Shown here one piece after another: positions 17,640 to 26,088 of a stretch of DNA of 64,000 nt. This DNA comes from Bog-159 sp963738375. Lineage in GTDB: Bacteria; Acidobacteriota; Terriglobia; Bryobacterales; Bryobacteraceae. Positions within the stretch are counted from its first letter, which is position 1. Each line of letters opens with the position of its first letter. The DNA lies in NCBI GenBank assembly GCA_963738375.1, contig CAVTWL010000006.1:620001-684000 (forward strand). The letters run 5' to 3'. A program made the translations under genes and the position numbers. Under the pieces are notes generated by a model that saw only the letters and a list, made by a program, of their open reading frames with translations, made no database searches and had not been told where the DNA came from.

Positions 17640-18227
17640 TTAGCGGGCGAGATCGATGCCCAGCTTCTTCAGCTCTTCGGCGTAATAGCGGCGGTGCAGC
17701 AGATCCCACTCTTCGCTGCCTTCGGGAATTTCGCGCTTCTGGCTGCGGATTTTCTGGCGCGACAGGCGATCCACCTTCTCTTCCGCGGTGAGCACTTCCG
17801 TAACTTCCCGCACGATTTCGAGGCGGACCTCGTTGGGGTCCTTTTTCATGCGCAGCTCGCGGGTCTTGCGGAGAGCCAGAATGATTTTGTGCGACATATC
17901 GTTGACTTTGTCGCGCGAGAGCTTCATCTGGTCGTGAGTATCGCGCCCCGAGGCGCGGATCACCTTGCGTTCCGCGATCATGGCGTTCTTGACCTTGCGG
18001 AACATTTCCTGGTAACTCACGCCTTCGCGGCGCATATATTCGTTGTACTGCTGGAGAATTTCACGCACTTCATCGTTGAGGCGGTCTTCGACAGACAGTT
18101 CCTCATTGATGATATTGGCGATGATCTCTGAGACAGCCTGAGGATTGTGAGTTTCAATCAAACCAGGCGTGAGCTTCTTGACCAATTCACGGGAAAGATA
18201 AGTTATGAATTCCCTAGGCAGCAGCAT
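17640..18227 (-). CDS. DUF507 family protein
   Basis: A 195-residue, highly charged helical protein formed of two similar DUF507 halves: 'LLPREFITYLSRELVKKLTP' at the start and 'EEWDLLHRRYYAEELKKLGI' at the end, with 'DEVREILQQYNEYMRREGVS' between. The family is conserved in Acidobacteria, Nitrospirae and Deltaproteobacteria and its function is unknown. It is divergently transcribed from the TlpA-like gene. Confidence 0.85.
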   Translation of the reverse strand: MLLPREFITYLSRELVKKLTPGLIETHNPQAVSEIIANIINEELSVEDRLNDEVREILQQYNEYMRREGVSYQEMFRKVKNAMIAERKVIRASGRDTHDQMKLSRDKVNDMSHKIILALRKTRELRMKKDPNEVRLEIVREVTEVLTAEEKVDRLSRQKIRSQKREIPEGSEEWDLLHRRYYAEELKKLGIDLAR

Positions 18228-18240
18228 TGATGAGCGAACT

Positions 18241-18253
18241 TGCTATTTTAGCA
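18241..18253. promoter_or_regulatory. inverted repeat containing a possible minus-strand -10
   Basis: TGCTA-TTT-TAGCA is a perfect 5-bp inverted repeat in the 120-bp divergent gap. Read on the minus strand it contains TAAAAT, a possible -10 for the DUF507 gene, but there is no convincing -35. Confidence 0.3.
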
Positions 18254-18347
18254 GAGAAAGACGAGGGATATTTGATGTTATCGTGGCATTGCGCGCTAAA
18301 GTTGCGGTTCAGGAAAGTGGGCGCGGTAACATCACCGGGGCAATGCC

Positions 18348-19201
18348 ATGAAAAATACGCTGGCGATAGCGATTGGAGTGCTGGGGACTGCCGCGTGCGC
18401 GGCTCTCGCGCAGCAGCAGAAGATTGTCTGGACGGACCAGGAGCAGCCGATTGTGGAACAGATCCGCAAGCTGCGCTCGATGGCGGACGACGAGCGCATC
18501 CGGACGGAGATGCGGCTGGCCCTCGAGATCCGGAAGCTGCCTCCGGGCGACCACAAAGAAGGTCTGGCGGACTCCTTGTCGCATCTGGTCACGGAAGGCG
18601 ACCCGGGGCTCGAGACGCTCCAGGAAGTGGCCACCACGCTGGCGCTGGCGGTGAAGGAACAGCCTCCCAAGCGGGGAATGACGAGCCGTACGCGACGCTG
18701 GCGGAGTATGCGCGCTACGAGCATGTGCGGGTGGATCTGCCGGACGCGCGCTATGCCGCGGCCATGGCAAAGCTGGAAGAGATCGACGCGCTGCGCGCCA
18801 AGGCTGCATTTACGCTGGCCGATTTGACCGGCAAGCAGTGGACGTTGCAGAATCTGAAGGGGAAAGTGGTGTTGGTGAATTTCTGGGCGACGTGGTGCCC
18901 GCCTTGTAGAAAAGAGATGCCGGACTTGGAGCGGATCTACCAGCGGTTATCGCCCAAAGGACTGGTGGTGCTGGCCATTTCAGACGAGGAGGAAGCCAAG
19001 GTCCGGCCGTTTATTGCCGAGCACCATTACAGCTATCCGGTTTTGTTGGATCCCGGGCGCAAGGTCAACGAGACTATGCGCGTCGAGGGCATTCCGAAAA
19101 CCTTTGTTTACGGCCGGGATGGGAAGTTGGTCGCTCAGGCGATGGATATGCGGACCGAACGTCAGTTCGTCGAGATGCTGAGAGAGGCTGGGCTGGAGTA
19201 G
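18348..19201 (+). CDS. TlpA/ResA-like thiol-disulfide oxidoreductase, interrupted by one frameshift
   Basis: From ATG 18348 a signal peptide ('LAIAIGVLGTAACAALAQ') and a helical domain ('SMADDERIRTEMRLALEIRK') are read in one frame to about 18679. The protein then continues in another frame with 'NDEPYATLAEYARYEHVRVD', 'GKVVLVNFWATWCPPCRKEM' (thioredoxin active site WCPPC) and 'VEGIPKTFVYGRDGKLV' (cis-Pro motif). Adding one A in 'cccaag' at 18677-18681 restores one ~284-residue frame. It probably reduces disulfides in the periplasm. The N-terminal domain is not one I recognise. Whether the indel is real or an assembly error is unresolved. Confidence 0.8.
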
Positions 19202-19209
19202 CGCTTGAC

Positions 19210-19449
19210 CTACACGACCAGCTCCGCCAGCGGCAGCGCGGAGCCTACCTTCAGAACCTTGTAGACACTCACCCCAACGTTGCGCAGGGAGAGCTTGACA
19301 GCTTTGGCGTTGGCGGCAACGGCGAGCGCTTCGAGAGACCGTAGGGCGGCTGTATCGATGCGGCGGACGCCCGAGAAATCGAGCGTAATCTCGCCGCGGG
19401 CGGAATCGAGATTGGCCAGCGCCTCATCGATGGTTTCCTTCATCGTCAT
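19210..19449 (-). CDS. small STAS-domain protein
   Basis: A 79-residue protein that is little more than a STAS (anti-sigma-factor antagonist) domain: 'ARGEITLDFSGVRRIDTAAL' matches the beta-strand/phosphorylation-loop part, though the usual phosphorylatable Ser/Thr appears as the T or A of 'DTAAL'. It is compact even for the SpoIIAA family. ATG 19449 overlaps the adhE stop as ATGA, so it is translationally coupled to adhE. Role unknown; in such proteins a partner kinase/anti-sigma factor is expected but none is nearby. Confidence 0.72.
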   Translation of the reverse strand: MTMKETIDEALANLDSARGEITLDFSGVRRIDTAALRSLEALAVAANAKAVKLSLRNVGVSVYKVLKVGSALPLAELVV

Positions 19450-22079
19450 ACGCAGACCTCCTGGGCAACCGGTTGCGGCGCCGGCGTCTCGGCCCGGCCG
19501 CGATACGCGCAGCGGAACAATTCCACCAATTCATCGATCAGGGGCATGCGCGGATTGGATCGCCACGACGGGTCTTCAAAAGCCGCCTGGGTGAGCGCGG
19601 GAAGAGCTTTTTCAAAGTCTTCTTTTGAAATGCCAAGATCGGCGATGGACCGCGGGAAAGCCAACTGGTCGAGCAGCGTGTTGACGGCCGCGATCAAATT
19701 CCGGACTTGTTCCGCGACGGAGTCCCCTCCGAGGCCGAGGGTACCGGCGATGGCCGCATACTTCTTGTCGGCGATGTAGGCGCATTGATTCGGCGACGGC
19801 ATGAACTTGGTGGGCACTGACGCATTGTATGCGATCACATGCGGCAGCATGAGAGCAATGGCCCGGCCGTGGGGGATGCCGAAGCGTGCGCCGAAGGCGT
19901 GGGCCAGCGCGTGATTCACTCCCACCGAAGCATTGGCGAAAGCCATGGCGGCGATACATGCCGCGTTGTGCATGGCTGTGCGGGCGGTTTCGTTGGACGG
20001 GGTCGCATACGACGCGGGCAAATGCTGGAAGACCAGTTGGATGGCCTGGAAAGCGTGGGAATCGGTGTAAGGCGAGGCGTGAATGGAGACGGCCGCTTCC
20101 AGAGCGTGCGCGAGGCAGTCGATGCCCGTATCGGCAGTGAGGGACTTGGGCATGGACATGACAAATTGCGGGTCGACGATGGCGACGTCCGGGCTCAGCG
20201 AATAGTCCGCCAGCGTGATCTTGCGGCCGCGCTGCTTATCGGTAAGCACGGCGAACGGCGTAACTTCGCTGCCGGTGCCGCTGGTGGTGGGGATGGCGAT
20301 CAGGCGCGCGCGCGCGTCTTTTTCGATGGGGAAGCGAACGATGCGCTTGCGGATATCGAGAAAGGGCGCGGCCAGTTCCTGCAGATCGGCGTCCGGGTGC
20401 TCATACTGCAGCTTCATGATTTTCGCCGCGTCGATCACCGAGCCGCCGCCCAAAGCGACGATCTGATCGGCGCCATAAGACTGAAGCGCGGCGACGCCTT
20501 GGGCGATCACCTCAGGCTCAGGTTCGGCGTCGGGGATATTCAGGACGCGCACGACCGTGGCGGGATCGAGGGCGCGGCGTACAATCCCGGCATAGCCCCT
20601 CTGTTCCAGCGCCGCGTTGGTAACGATCAGCGTTGAGAGGGAAGCGAAGCCGCGCAGGTTTTCGACGGCGTTGCGATTGAAGTAAATCTGGTTAGGCACG
20701 CGAAACCACATAGGGGCGGGGGTTCTCCGGGCGACGCGTTTGATGTTCAGGTAGTGGTAAACATTCACGTTGTCCATGGTGCTGTTGCCGCCGCCGGTGC
20801 CGCAGCCAAAGGAAAACGTCGGGACCAGGTCGTTGTACACGCCGCCAAGCGCGCCGATGGAACCTGGCGCATTGACGATGATCCGCCCGGCATTGAGCGC
20901 GTCGCCGAATTGGCGAATAATCTCTTCGTCTCGGGAGAAAATAACGGCGGTATGGCCCAGACCGCCCGCGTGGTTTACATCGATGCAAAGCCTGAGGGCG
21001 TGCGCCGTGGATTTCGCGCGGCACACCGCCAGCACGGGGAACAGTTTTTCGACGGATAGCGGATAGGCGGCGCCCACGCCTTCGATAGGAGCGATCAGGA
21101 GGCGGGTCTGCGGGGGCACGCGGATGCCGGCGAAACGGGCGATGTCCGTAGCTTTCTGGCCGACGGCCATCGGCTGCATCTGGTGGGTTTCCGGATCGAT
21201 GACCGTTTTGGAAAGCTGGCCCGTTTCCGCGGCCGTGCATACGTGCGCGCCGAGCCCCGCAAATTTTTGCAAGACTTGGTCGTAGATCCCTTCGTCGACG
21301 ACGACGGTTTGTTCGGAGGCGCAGATGGTGCCGTTGTCGAAGGTCTTGGATGTGATGATGTCGACAAGGGCCATGTCGAGGTCGGCGGTTTTTTCCAGAT
21401 AGACGGGCGTGTTCCCGGACCCCACGCCGAGGGCCGGCTTGCCCGAACTGTAGGCGGCTTTGGAAGCGCCGCGGCCGCCGGTAGCATCCACCAGGCCCAC
21501 GTCGCGATGGTGCATGAGCCAGGCGATGTCGGAGAGCGTTGGATTGTCGACGCAGGTGAAAACGCCTTCCGGCGCGCCATGTTGCAGGGCGGCCTCGTAC
21601 ATGACCCGGACGGCTTCGGCACTGCAGCGGAAAGCTTTCGGGTGGGGGCTGAAAATCATGGCGTTGCGCGTCTTGATGGCCATGATGCACTTGAATAGAA
21701 CCGTGGAAGTGGGGTTGGTGATCGGCGTCAGGGACAGCACCACGCCGATGGGTTCGGCTACTTCGGTGAGCCCGTGCTCGGGGTCTTCGCGGATGACCCC
21801 GGCGGTAGGCTTGTCCTTGACATAGTTGTAGACGAACTCGGTGGCCACCATGTTCTTGATGACTTTATCTTCGAGCACGCCAAGGTGGGTCTCTTCGACG
21901 GCGAGGCGGGCCAGAGGCTGAGCCTGTTCGAGGCCGGCCAGGACCATGCGCTTCACGATGCGGTCGACGTCCTGTTGGGTGAATTGCGAGAAAACGGCGC
22001 CGGCGGTGCGGGCCTGTGCTACCAGAGATTCCAGGTACGCAATGCGTTCCGGGGTGGGGGGCGGCGGGGTGGCGGACAT
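19446..22079 (-). CDS. adhE: AdhE bifunctional acetaldehyde-CoA/alcohol dehydrogenase
   Basis: An 877-residue fusion. Residues ~1-440 are a CoA-acylating aldehyde dehydrogenase with the catalytic Cys in 'NGTICASEQTVVVDEG'. Residues ~455-870 are an iron alcohol dehydrogenase with 'GGGSVIDAAKIMKLQYEHPD' and metal ligands in 'NHALAHAFGARFGIPHGRAI'. It reduces acetyl-CoA to ethanol through acetaldehyde (or runs in reverse) and typically assembles into spirosome filaments. Its presence in a likely soil acidobacterium suggests fermentative or micro-oxic survival. Full length, no defect. A palindrome lies 36 bp upstream of the start. Confidence 0.95.
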   Translation of the reverse strand: MSATPPPPTPERIAYLESLVAQARTAGAVFSQFTQQDVDRIVKRMVLAGLEQAQPLARLAVEETHLGVLEDKVIKNMVATEFVYNYVKDKPTAGVIREDPEHGLTEVAEPIGVVLSLTPITNPTSTVLFKCIMAIKTRNAMIFSPHPKAFRCSAEAVRVMYEAALQHGAPEGVFTCVDNPTLSDIAWLMHHRDVGLVDATGGRGASKAAYSSGKPALGVGSGNTPVYLEKTADLDMALVDIITSKTFDNGTICASEQTVVVDEGIYDQVLQKFAGLGAHVCTAAETGQLSKTVIDPETHQMQPMAVGQKATDIARFAGIRVPPQTRLLIAPIEGVGAAYPLSVEKLFPVLAVCRAKSTAHALRLCIDVNHAGGLGHTAVIFSRDEEIIRQFGDALNAGRIIVNAPGSIGALGGVYNDLVPTFSFGCGTGGGNSTMDNVNVYHYLNIKRVARRTPAPMWFRVPNQIYFNRNAVENLRGFASLSTLIVTNAALEQRGYAGIVRRALDPATVVRVLNIPDAEPEPEVIAQGVAALQSYGADQIVALGGGSVIDAAKIMKLQYEHPDADLQELAAPFLDIRKRIVRFPIEKDARARLIAIPTTSGTGSEVTPFAVLTDKQRGRKITLADYSLSPDVAIVDPQFVMSMPKSLTADTGIDCLAHALEAAVSIHASPYTDSHAFQAIQLVFQHLPASYATPSNETARTAMHNAACIAAMAFANASVGVNHALAHAFGARFGIPHGRAIALMLPHVIAYNASVPTKFMPSPNQCAYIADKKYAAIAGTLGLGGDSVAEQVRNLIAAVNTLLDQLAFPRSIADLGISKEDFEKALPALTQAAFEDPSWRSNPRMPLIDELVELFRCAYRGRAETPAPQPVAQEVCV

Positions 22080-22114
22080 GCCGATTCCTTTCGGATGAAT
22101 CTGGTTCTTAAATA

Positions 22115-22128
22115 AGATGATATCATCT
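22115..22128. promoter_or_regulatory. 14-bp perfect palindrome upstream of adhE
   Basis: AGATGATATCATCT is a perfect inverted repeat in the 157-bp divergent adhE/natA gap, in an unusually AT-rich stretch. Its position 36 bp before the adhE start suits an operator for a dimeric repressor. It does not match the Rex consensus; no regulator gene is adjacent. Confidence 0.5.
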
Positions 22129-22236
22129 GTAACTCTTACATCTTGACTTCTTCGCCTCGGCCGCCCTTCGCTTCAAAACCACGGCAAAACATTTTGTAAG
22201 GAAATCGCCGCCGCGCGGACTATTCCAACGAAACCC

Positions 22237-22971
22237 ATGATCGAAGTCAACAACCTCTCAAAAACTTTTCACGCACGGACGGTGGTGCGTAACATTTCTT
22301 TCACGGCCGAGGATGGCGCCATTACCGGTCTTCTGGGCGCTAACGGAGCCGGCAAAACGACCACGCTGCGGATGATCTGCGGGATTCTCACGCCCGGCGC
22401 GGGGACCGTAATCGTGGATCGGGACGCGGCTACGCGGGAACCTCGGCTCCGCCAGCGGCATCTGGGCGCGCTCTTGGATCAATCGGGAATCTATGCGCGG
22501 CTGACGGTGAGAGAGAACCTGGCGTACTTCGGCGAACTGCACGGCATGGAATGGGGCGCGCTCGACGAACGCGTCCGCGACGCGATTGCGACGCTTGGCT
22601 TGCAGGCCATCGCGGACCGCCGGACGGCGGGATTCTCGCAAGGAGAACGGATGAAGACGGCGCTCGGACGGGCCATCCTGCACGGGCCGGGAAACCTGGT
22701 GCTGGACGAGCCCACCAACGGGCTGGACGTGCCCAGCGTTCGCTCGCTGCGCAATTTCCTGCGCGCCCGGCGCGACGCGGGTGCGTGCGTGGTGCTGTCG
22801 AGCCACGTGCTGGACGAAGTAGGCGCGCTGTGCGACCGCGTAGTCATTATCGACGGCGGCCGGGTCGCGGCGCAGGGATCGCCGGCGGAACTGTGCGGGA
22901 TGACGGGCAGCGAAACGCTGGAAGATGCATTCATGAAACTGACCAGCGGGGAGGAACAGACGGTATGCTGA
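22237..22971 (+). CDS. natA: NatA-like ABC transporter ATP-binding protein
   Basis: A 244-residue ABC ATPase of the NatA/ABC-2 exporter class: Walker A 'LLGANGAGKTTTLRMICGIL', Q-loop 'ALLDQSGIYARLTVREN', signature 'FSQGERMKTALGRAI', Walker B 'NLVLDEPTNGLDV' and switch His 'LSSHV'. The 'SQGERMK' variant of the ABC signature is typical of NatA. It pairs with the ABC-2 permease encoded next, whose start overlaps its stop by 7 bp. NatAB of Bacillus is a sodium exporter; the cargo here is unknown. Confidence 0.88.
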   Translation: MIEVNNLSKTFHARTVVRNISFTAEDGAITGLLGANGAGKTTTLRMICGILTPGAGTVIVDRDAATREPRLRQRHLGALLDQSGIYARLTVRENLAYFGELHGMEWGALDERVRDAIATLGLQAIADRRTAGFSQGERMKTALGRAILHGPGNLVLDEPTNGLDVPSVRSLRNFLRARRDAGACVVLSSHVLDEVGALCDRVVIIDGGRVAAQGSPAELCGMTGSETLEDAFMKLTSGEEQTVC

Positions 22972-23726
22972 ATCCGATTCTTGTCGTATTGAAAAAGGAG
23001 ACGCGGGACAGCCTGCGGGATACGCGGTCGCTGATTGCCGCGCTCTCGTATGCCCTGATGGGTCCGGTGGTCGTGGGCATGGTTTCCATGGCCGCGCGCG
23101 TGGACGGCGTGTTGATCGGGATGATGACGGTGTTCACGCTCGTGGCCGGGTTCGTGGGCGGGATGAGTGTGGCCATGGACACCATCGCGGGGGAACGGGA
23201 GCGGCATTCGCTGGCGCCGCTGCTGATGACGCCCGTGCGGCGGCGCGAAATCGTGCTCGGCAAATGGCTGGCGGTGGTATTATTCGCGGCGGCGGGCCTG
23301 GCGTTGAATCTGGCCGGCTTCGCGGTGGTGTTTGCCCGCGCGGGCTTGGGTCCGCGGATGTTGCGGGCAGCGCCGGAAATACTGGCGGGGGTTCTGCCGC
23401 TGGCTCTACTGGCCGCGGCTTTGCAATTGCTGGTTTCGACGGTTTGCCGCGCGGCCAAAGAGGCGCAGACCTATCTGTCGATGCTGGTGTTCCTGCCCAT
23501 GGGCCTGGGAATGTTTCAGGTTTTCTTTGCCGCGGGCGCGGGGAAATGGCTCGCCTTCATCCCGGTTGCGGGCCAGCAATTGCAGATGGAAAGCTGGATG
23601 AAGGGTGGTCCTGCGTCATTCGGCGCGGCCGCCGCGCTGGGGTGTTTCACGGCGGGCGCGGCGCTGGTGGTGCTCCAGGCCGCCGCCAACAGGCTGCATC
23701 GTGATGAAATCGTTTACGGGAACTGA
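22965..23726 (+). CDS. NatB-like ABC-2 type permease
   Basis: A 253-residue membrane protein with about six helices. 'ILVVLKKETRDSLRDTRSLI' is the N-terminal amphipathic motif of NatB/ABC-2 permeases, and 'DTIAGERERHSLAPLLMTP' the conserved cytoplasmic loop. It forms the transmembrane part of the exporter with NatA. ATG 22965 overlaps the natA stop; 23 bp of its 3' end overlap the likely start of the sigma-factor gene. Confidence 0.86.
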   Translation: MLNPILVVLKKETRDSLRDTRSLIAALSYALMGPVVVGMVSMAARVDGVLIGMMTVFTLVAGFVGGMSVAMDTIAGERERHSLAPLLMTPVRRREIVLGKWLAVVLFAAAGLALNLAGFAVVFARAGLGPRMLRAAPEILAGVLPLALLAAALQLLVSTVCRAAKEAQTYLSMLVFLPMGLGMFQVFFAAGAGKWLAFIPVAGQQLQMESWMKGGPASFGAAAALGCFTAGAALVVLQAAANRLHRDEIVYGN

Positions 23727-24267
23727 CGTTGCCTTGAAGCACGTCACCCGGATTGCCACCTTGGAGCGCGCCGCGTTGGAGCAGGAATTCGATCGTCTTC
23801 TGGCCGCTAACGGGCCCGCGCTGGCGCGGCTGGCGGCCGCGTATACCAATACGCGAAGCGATCGCGACGACTTGCTGCAGGAGATCGCCCTGGCGCTGTG
23901 GCAGGCGCTGCGGACCTTTCGCGGAGAATGCTCGGCGCGCACCTTCTTGTTCCGGATCGCGCACAATCGGGCGGTCACTTACCTCGCGGCGAACCGGGCG
24001 CGATTTGCAGCCGGGGGCGAGGAAGTGGAGGTGGTCGATCCAGCGCCGGGCGCGGAATCCCAGTTGGCGCGCGACCAGGCGGCCGAGCGGCTGCGCGCGG
24101 CAATTCATACCCTGCCCTTGATCTACCGCCAGGCGATCGTCTTGGCGCTCGAAGACATGGGGTACGGCGAGATGGCCGAGGTGCTGGGAATTTCGGAAAG
24201 CAACGTGGGGGCGCGCTTGACGCGGGCGCGCCAGCTCTTGCGCGAAGCCTTGGAGAAGCGGAAGTGA
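23704..24267 (+). CDS. ECF-type RNA polymerase sigma factor
   Basis: A 187-residue sigma-70 family factor with regions 2 and 4 only. Region 2 includes 'DRDDLLQEIALALWQALRTF' and 'SARTFLFRIAHNRAVTYL'; region 4 includes 'LPLIYRQAIVLALEDMGYGE' and the HTH 'MAEVLGISESNVGARLTRAR'. ATG 23704 (overlapping natB) and TTG 23734 are both possible starts. The next gene, a small membrane protein, is the likely cognate anti-sigma factor. It probably controls this natAB operon or an envelope response (inference). Confidence 0.88.
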   Translation: MKSFTGTDVALKHVTRIATLERAALEQEFDRLLAANGPALARLAAAYTNTRSDRDDLLQEIALALWQALRTFRGECSARTFLFRIAHNRAVTYLAANRARFAAGGEEVEVVDPAPGAESQLARDQAAERLRAAIHTLPLIYRQAIVLALEDMGYGEMAEVLGISESNVGARLTRARQLLREALEKRK

Positions 24268-24274
24268 GCGAGCG

Positions 24275-24847
24275 ATGAATATCGATACGGAATTGGAAGC
24301 ATGGCGGCGGGACTGGCGGACGGATGCAGCGGTACCGCCGGATTTGCGGCAGCGTGTGGAACGCCAGACGCGTTGGCTGAAAGTCGGGCTGGCCGGAGAT
24401 ATCCTGGTAACGGTCGTGATTGGGGGGGGGATGGTGGCATTGGCCGCGCGGTCTCAGGCGCCGGATATGATTGTCCTCGCCGCTGCGACACTGTTGTTTA
24501 TCGCCGCGGCGTGGGGCTTCCGTCTGGCCGCCACCCGCGGGTTGTGGTCGCCGTCGGCGATGGATGCGGCGGCGTTTGCCGATTTATGGATGCGGCGGTG
24601 CCGCGCCCAGATGAAGGCCACCGTTTTTGGAGCCGTCTTGTTCGCTGTTGAGGTGGCCTTTTGCATGGGTTGGATCTACCGGCATTCCGGGGGCGGGAAG
24701 CCCCTGGCGGAGTGGCTCTTCAGCTCGGCCGTTCACTGGGCGGTTTGGACGGCGTCGCTGGTGTTCTTCCTGGGATTGGCATGGTACCGGCGGAGAAAGC
24801 GGGCGGAAATGCAATGGTTAGCCGCGCACTACGCGGACGGCAGGTAG
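24275..24847 (+). CDS. membrane protein, probable anti-sigma factor
   Basis: A 190-residue protein with a charged ~35-residue N-terminal cytoplasmic part ('ELEAWRRDWRTDAAVPPDLR') and four hydrophobic segments ('ILVTVVIGGGMVALAA', 'MIVLAAATLLFIAAAWGF', 'TVFGAVLFAVEVAFCMG', 'HWAVWTASLVFFLGLAW'). The usual anti-sigma zinc motif HxxxCxxC is absent. The call rests on position 7 nt behind an ECF sigma gene. A 9-G run at 24422-24430 is read through in frame. Confidence 0.6.
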   Translation: MNIDTELEAWRRDWRTDAAVPPDLRQRVERQTRWLKVGLAGDILVTVVIGGGMVALAARSQAPDMIVLAAATLLFIAAAWGFRLAATRGLWSPSAMDAAAFADLWMRRCRAQMKATVFGAVLFAVEVAFCMGWIYRHSGGGKPLAEWLFSSAVHWAVWTASLVFFLGLAWYRRRKRAEMQWLAAHYADGR

Positions 24848-24871
24848 GGTTGCGCGTGCTAGCCTGAGGGC

Positions 24872-25474
24872 TTGTTGACTCGGTCGCGGCCTACGGACGA
24901 GCGCTTGCGGGCGATTTTGGAACGGTGCGCGGGAGCGCCGTTTTCCTACGCGGCGGTGGGCGCCTCCCGCGCCGGCGCCATGCCCGCCGGATACAACGTC
25001 GACCGCTACCGGACGCGGCTGGGGGCGGGACTGGTAGCCTTCGAAGCGGCCAGGGCCGCGGTGCGGCGGTGGGAAATGTTCGAGCGCGGCTGGCTGCGCG
25101 TATTTCCAGACGCGGCGGAGATTCGCGAAGGGTCAACGGTAGCGGTGGTGGCGGCGCATCTCGGATTTTATTCGATCAACGTGAGCCGGATCGTTTACAC
25201 GCTGGATGAAGACGGACCGCTGGCGCGTTTCGGGTTCGCTTATGGCACACTCGGCGACCACGCCGAGAGCGGCGAGGAACGCTTCACCGTGTCTTGGGAC
25301 CGCGCTGGCAATGCCGTTTGGTACGACATCGTGGCGTTCTCCAGGCCGCGTGCGGTGCTGGCACGGCTGGGTTATCCGCTGGGCCGGGCTCTCCAGAAAC
25401 GGTTTGGACGGGCGTCGCTGGCGGCCATGGCTCGCGCCACGTCAGGAACTTCCTATCCAACCACAACCACGTGA
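24872..25474 (+). CDS. DUF1990 family protein
   Basis: A 200-residue protein with the DUF1990 pattern: 'PAGYNVDRYRTRLGAGLVAF', 'FERGWLRVFP', 'VNVSRIVYTLDE'-like central strand ('INVSRIVYTLDEDGPLARF') and 'FAYGTLGDHAESGEERFTV'. The family is widespread and of unknown function; some members resemble START/SRPBCC-like folds. Start TTG at 24872 (or 24875) is used because no ATG is in frame before the conserved region. Its 3' end overlaps the convergent lutC by 22 bp. Confidence 0.82.
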   Translation: MLTRSRPTDERLRAILERCAGAPFSYAAVGASRAGAMPAGYNVDRYRTRLGAGLVAFEAARAAVRRWEMFERGWLRVFPDAAEIREGSTVAVVAAHLGFYSINVSRIVYTLDEDGPLARFGFAYGTLGDHAESGEERFTVSWDRAGNAVWYDIVAFSRPRAVLARLGYPLGRALQKRFGRASLAAMARATSGTSYPTTTT

Positions 25475-26088
25475 ATTTCACCCGGGCCATGGACCCCGCG
25501 GACCAGGATTTGTTCGATGTCGGCGGTGCGGCTGGGGCCGGTGATCAGAACCATGGAACTGGTTTGTTCGGCCGGCCGGGGGAGGATCGTAAACAGCTCA
25601 TCGAGGCCGGACAGCACGCGGCTGGCCGGGACCACGGCGATGTGCATGGGCGGCAGCAGCGAAATCAGGCGGGCTTCGTCAGCGCTCGCCAGCATCGCCA
25701 GGCTGCCCGTATCGGAGAGAGCGTAGTCCGCGCTGGTGATGCCAACGTCAGCCGTGGAGCAGAGCGCCCGCAGGGCAGGGGCTTCCGTGAATCCGGTTCG
25801 AACTTCTGCAAGTTCGGCGATGCCGCATTCGCGCAGGTACGGTGCGTTGGAGCATACCGCGGTTTTGCCGGCGATCGCGGCGGCAACGTAACCGCGGGCG
25901 TCGGCGGGGGTCGCGGCGCGATAGCTCTTCCCGGCCAGTGCTTCGACGGCGCGCAGCATGCTGGCAATGCGGGTTTCGGTATCCACTTGCGGAAGGCGGA
26001 TCCGGACTGGGGGGGGCGCGGCGATGGGCTGGCCGGGCGCGCGGCCCAGAGCGGTGCGTACGCGATTCAGGATGGCTTCCCGGGACAC
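25453..26088 (-). CDS. lutC: LutC lactate utilisation protein
   Basis: A 211-residue LutC/YkgG-type protein, third subunit of the LutABC L-lactate dehydrogenase. The family core 'ADVGITSADYALSDTGSLAM' and 'HIAVVPASRVLSGLDELFTI' and the 'ITGPSRTADIEQILVRGVHG' end are clear. The start is GTG 26088, overlapping the lutB stop by one base, with GAGGAGG 6-7 nt upstream. An 8-G run at 26009-26016 is in frame. It is the last gene of lutA-lutB-lutC. Confidence 0.92.
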   Translation of the reverse strand: MSREAILNRVRTALGRAPGQPIAAPPPVRIRLPQVDTETRIASMLRAVEALAGKSYRAATPADARGYVAAAIAGKTAVCSNAPYLRECGIAELAEVRTGFTEAPALRALCSTADVGITSADYALSDTGSLAMLASADEARLISLLPPMHIAVVPASRVLSGLDELFTILPRPAEQTSSMVLITGPSRTADIEQILVRGVHGPGEIHVVVVG

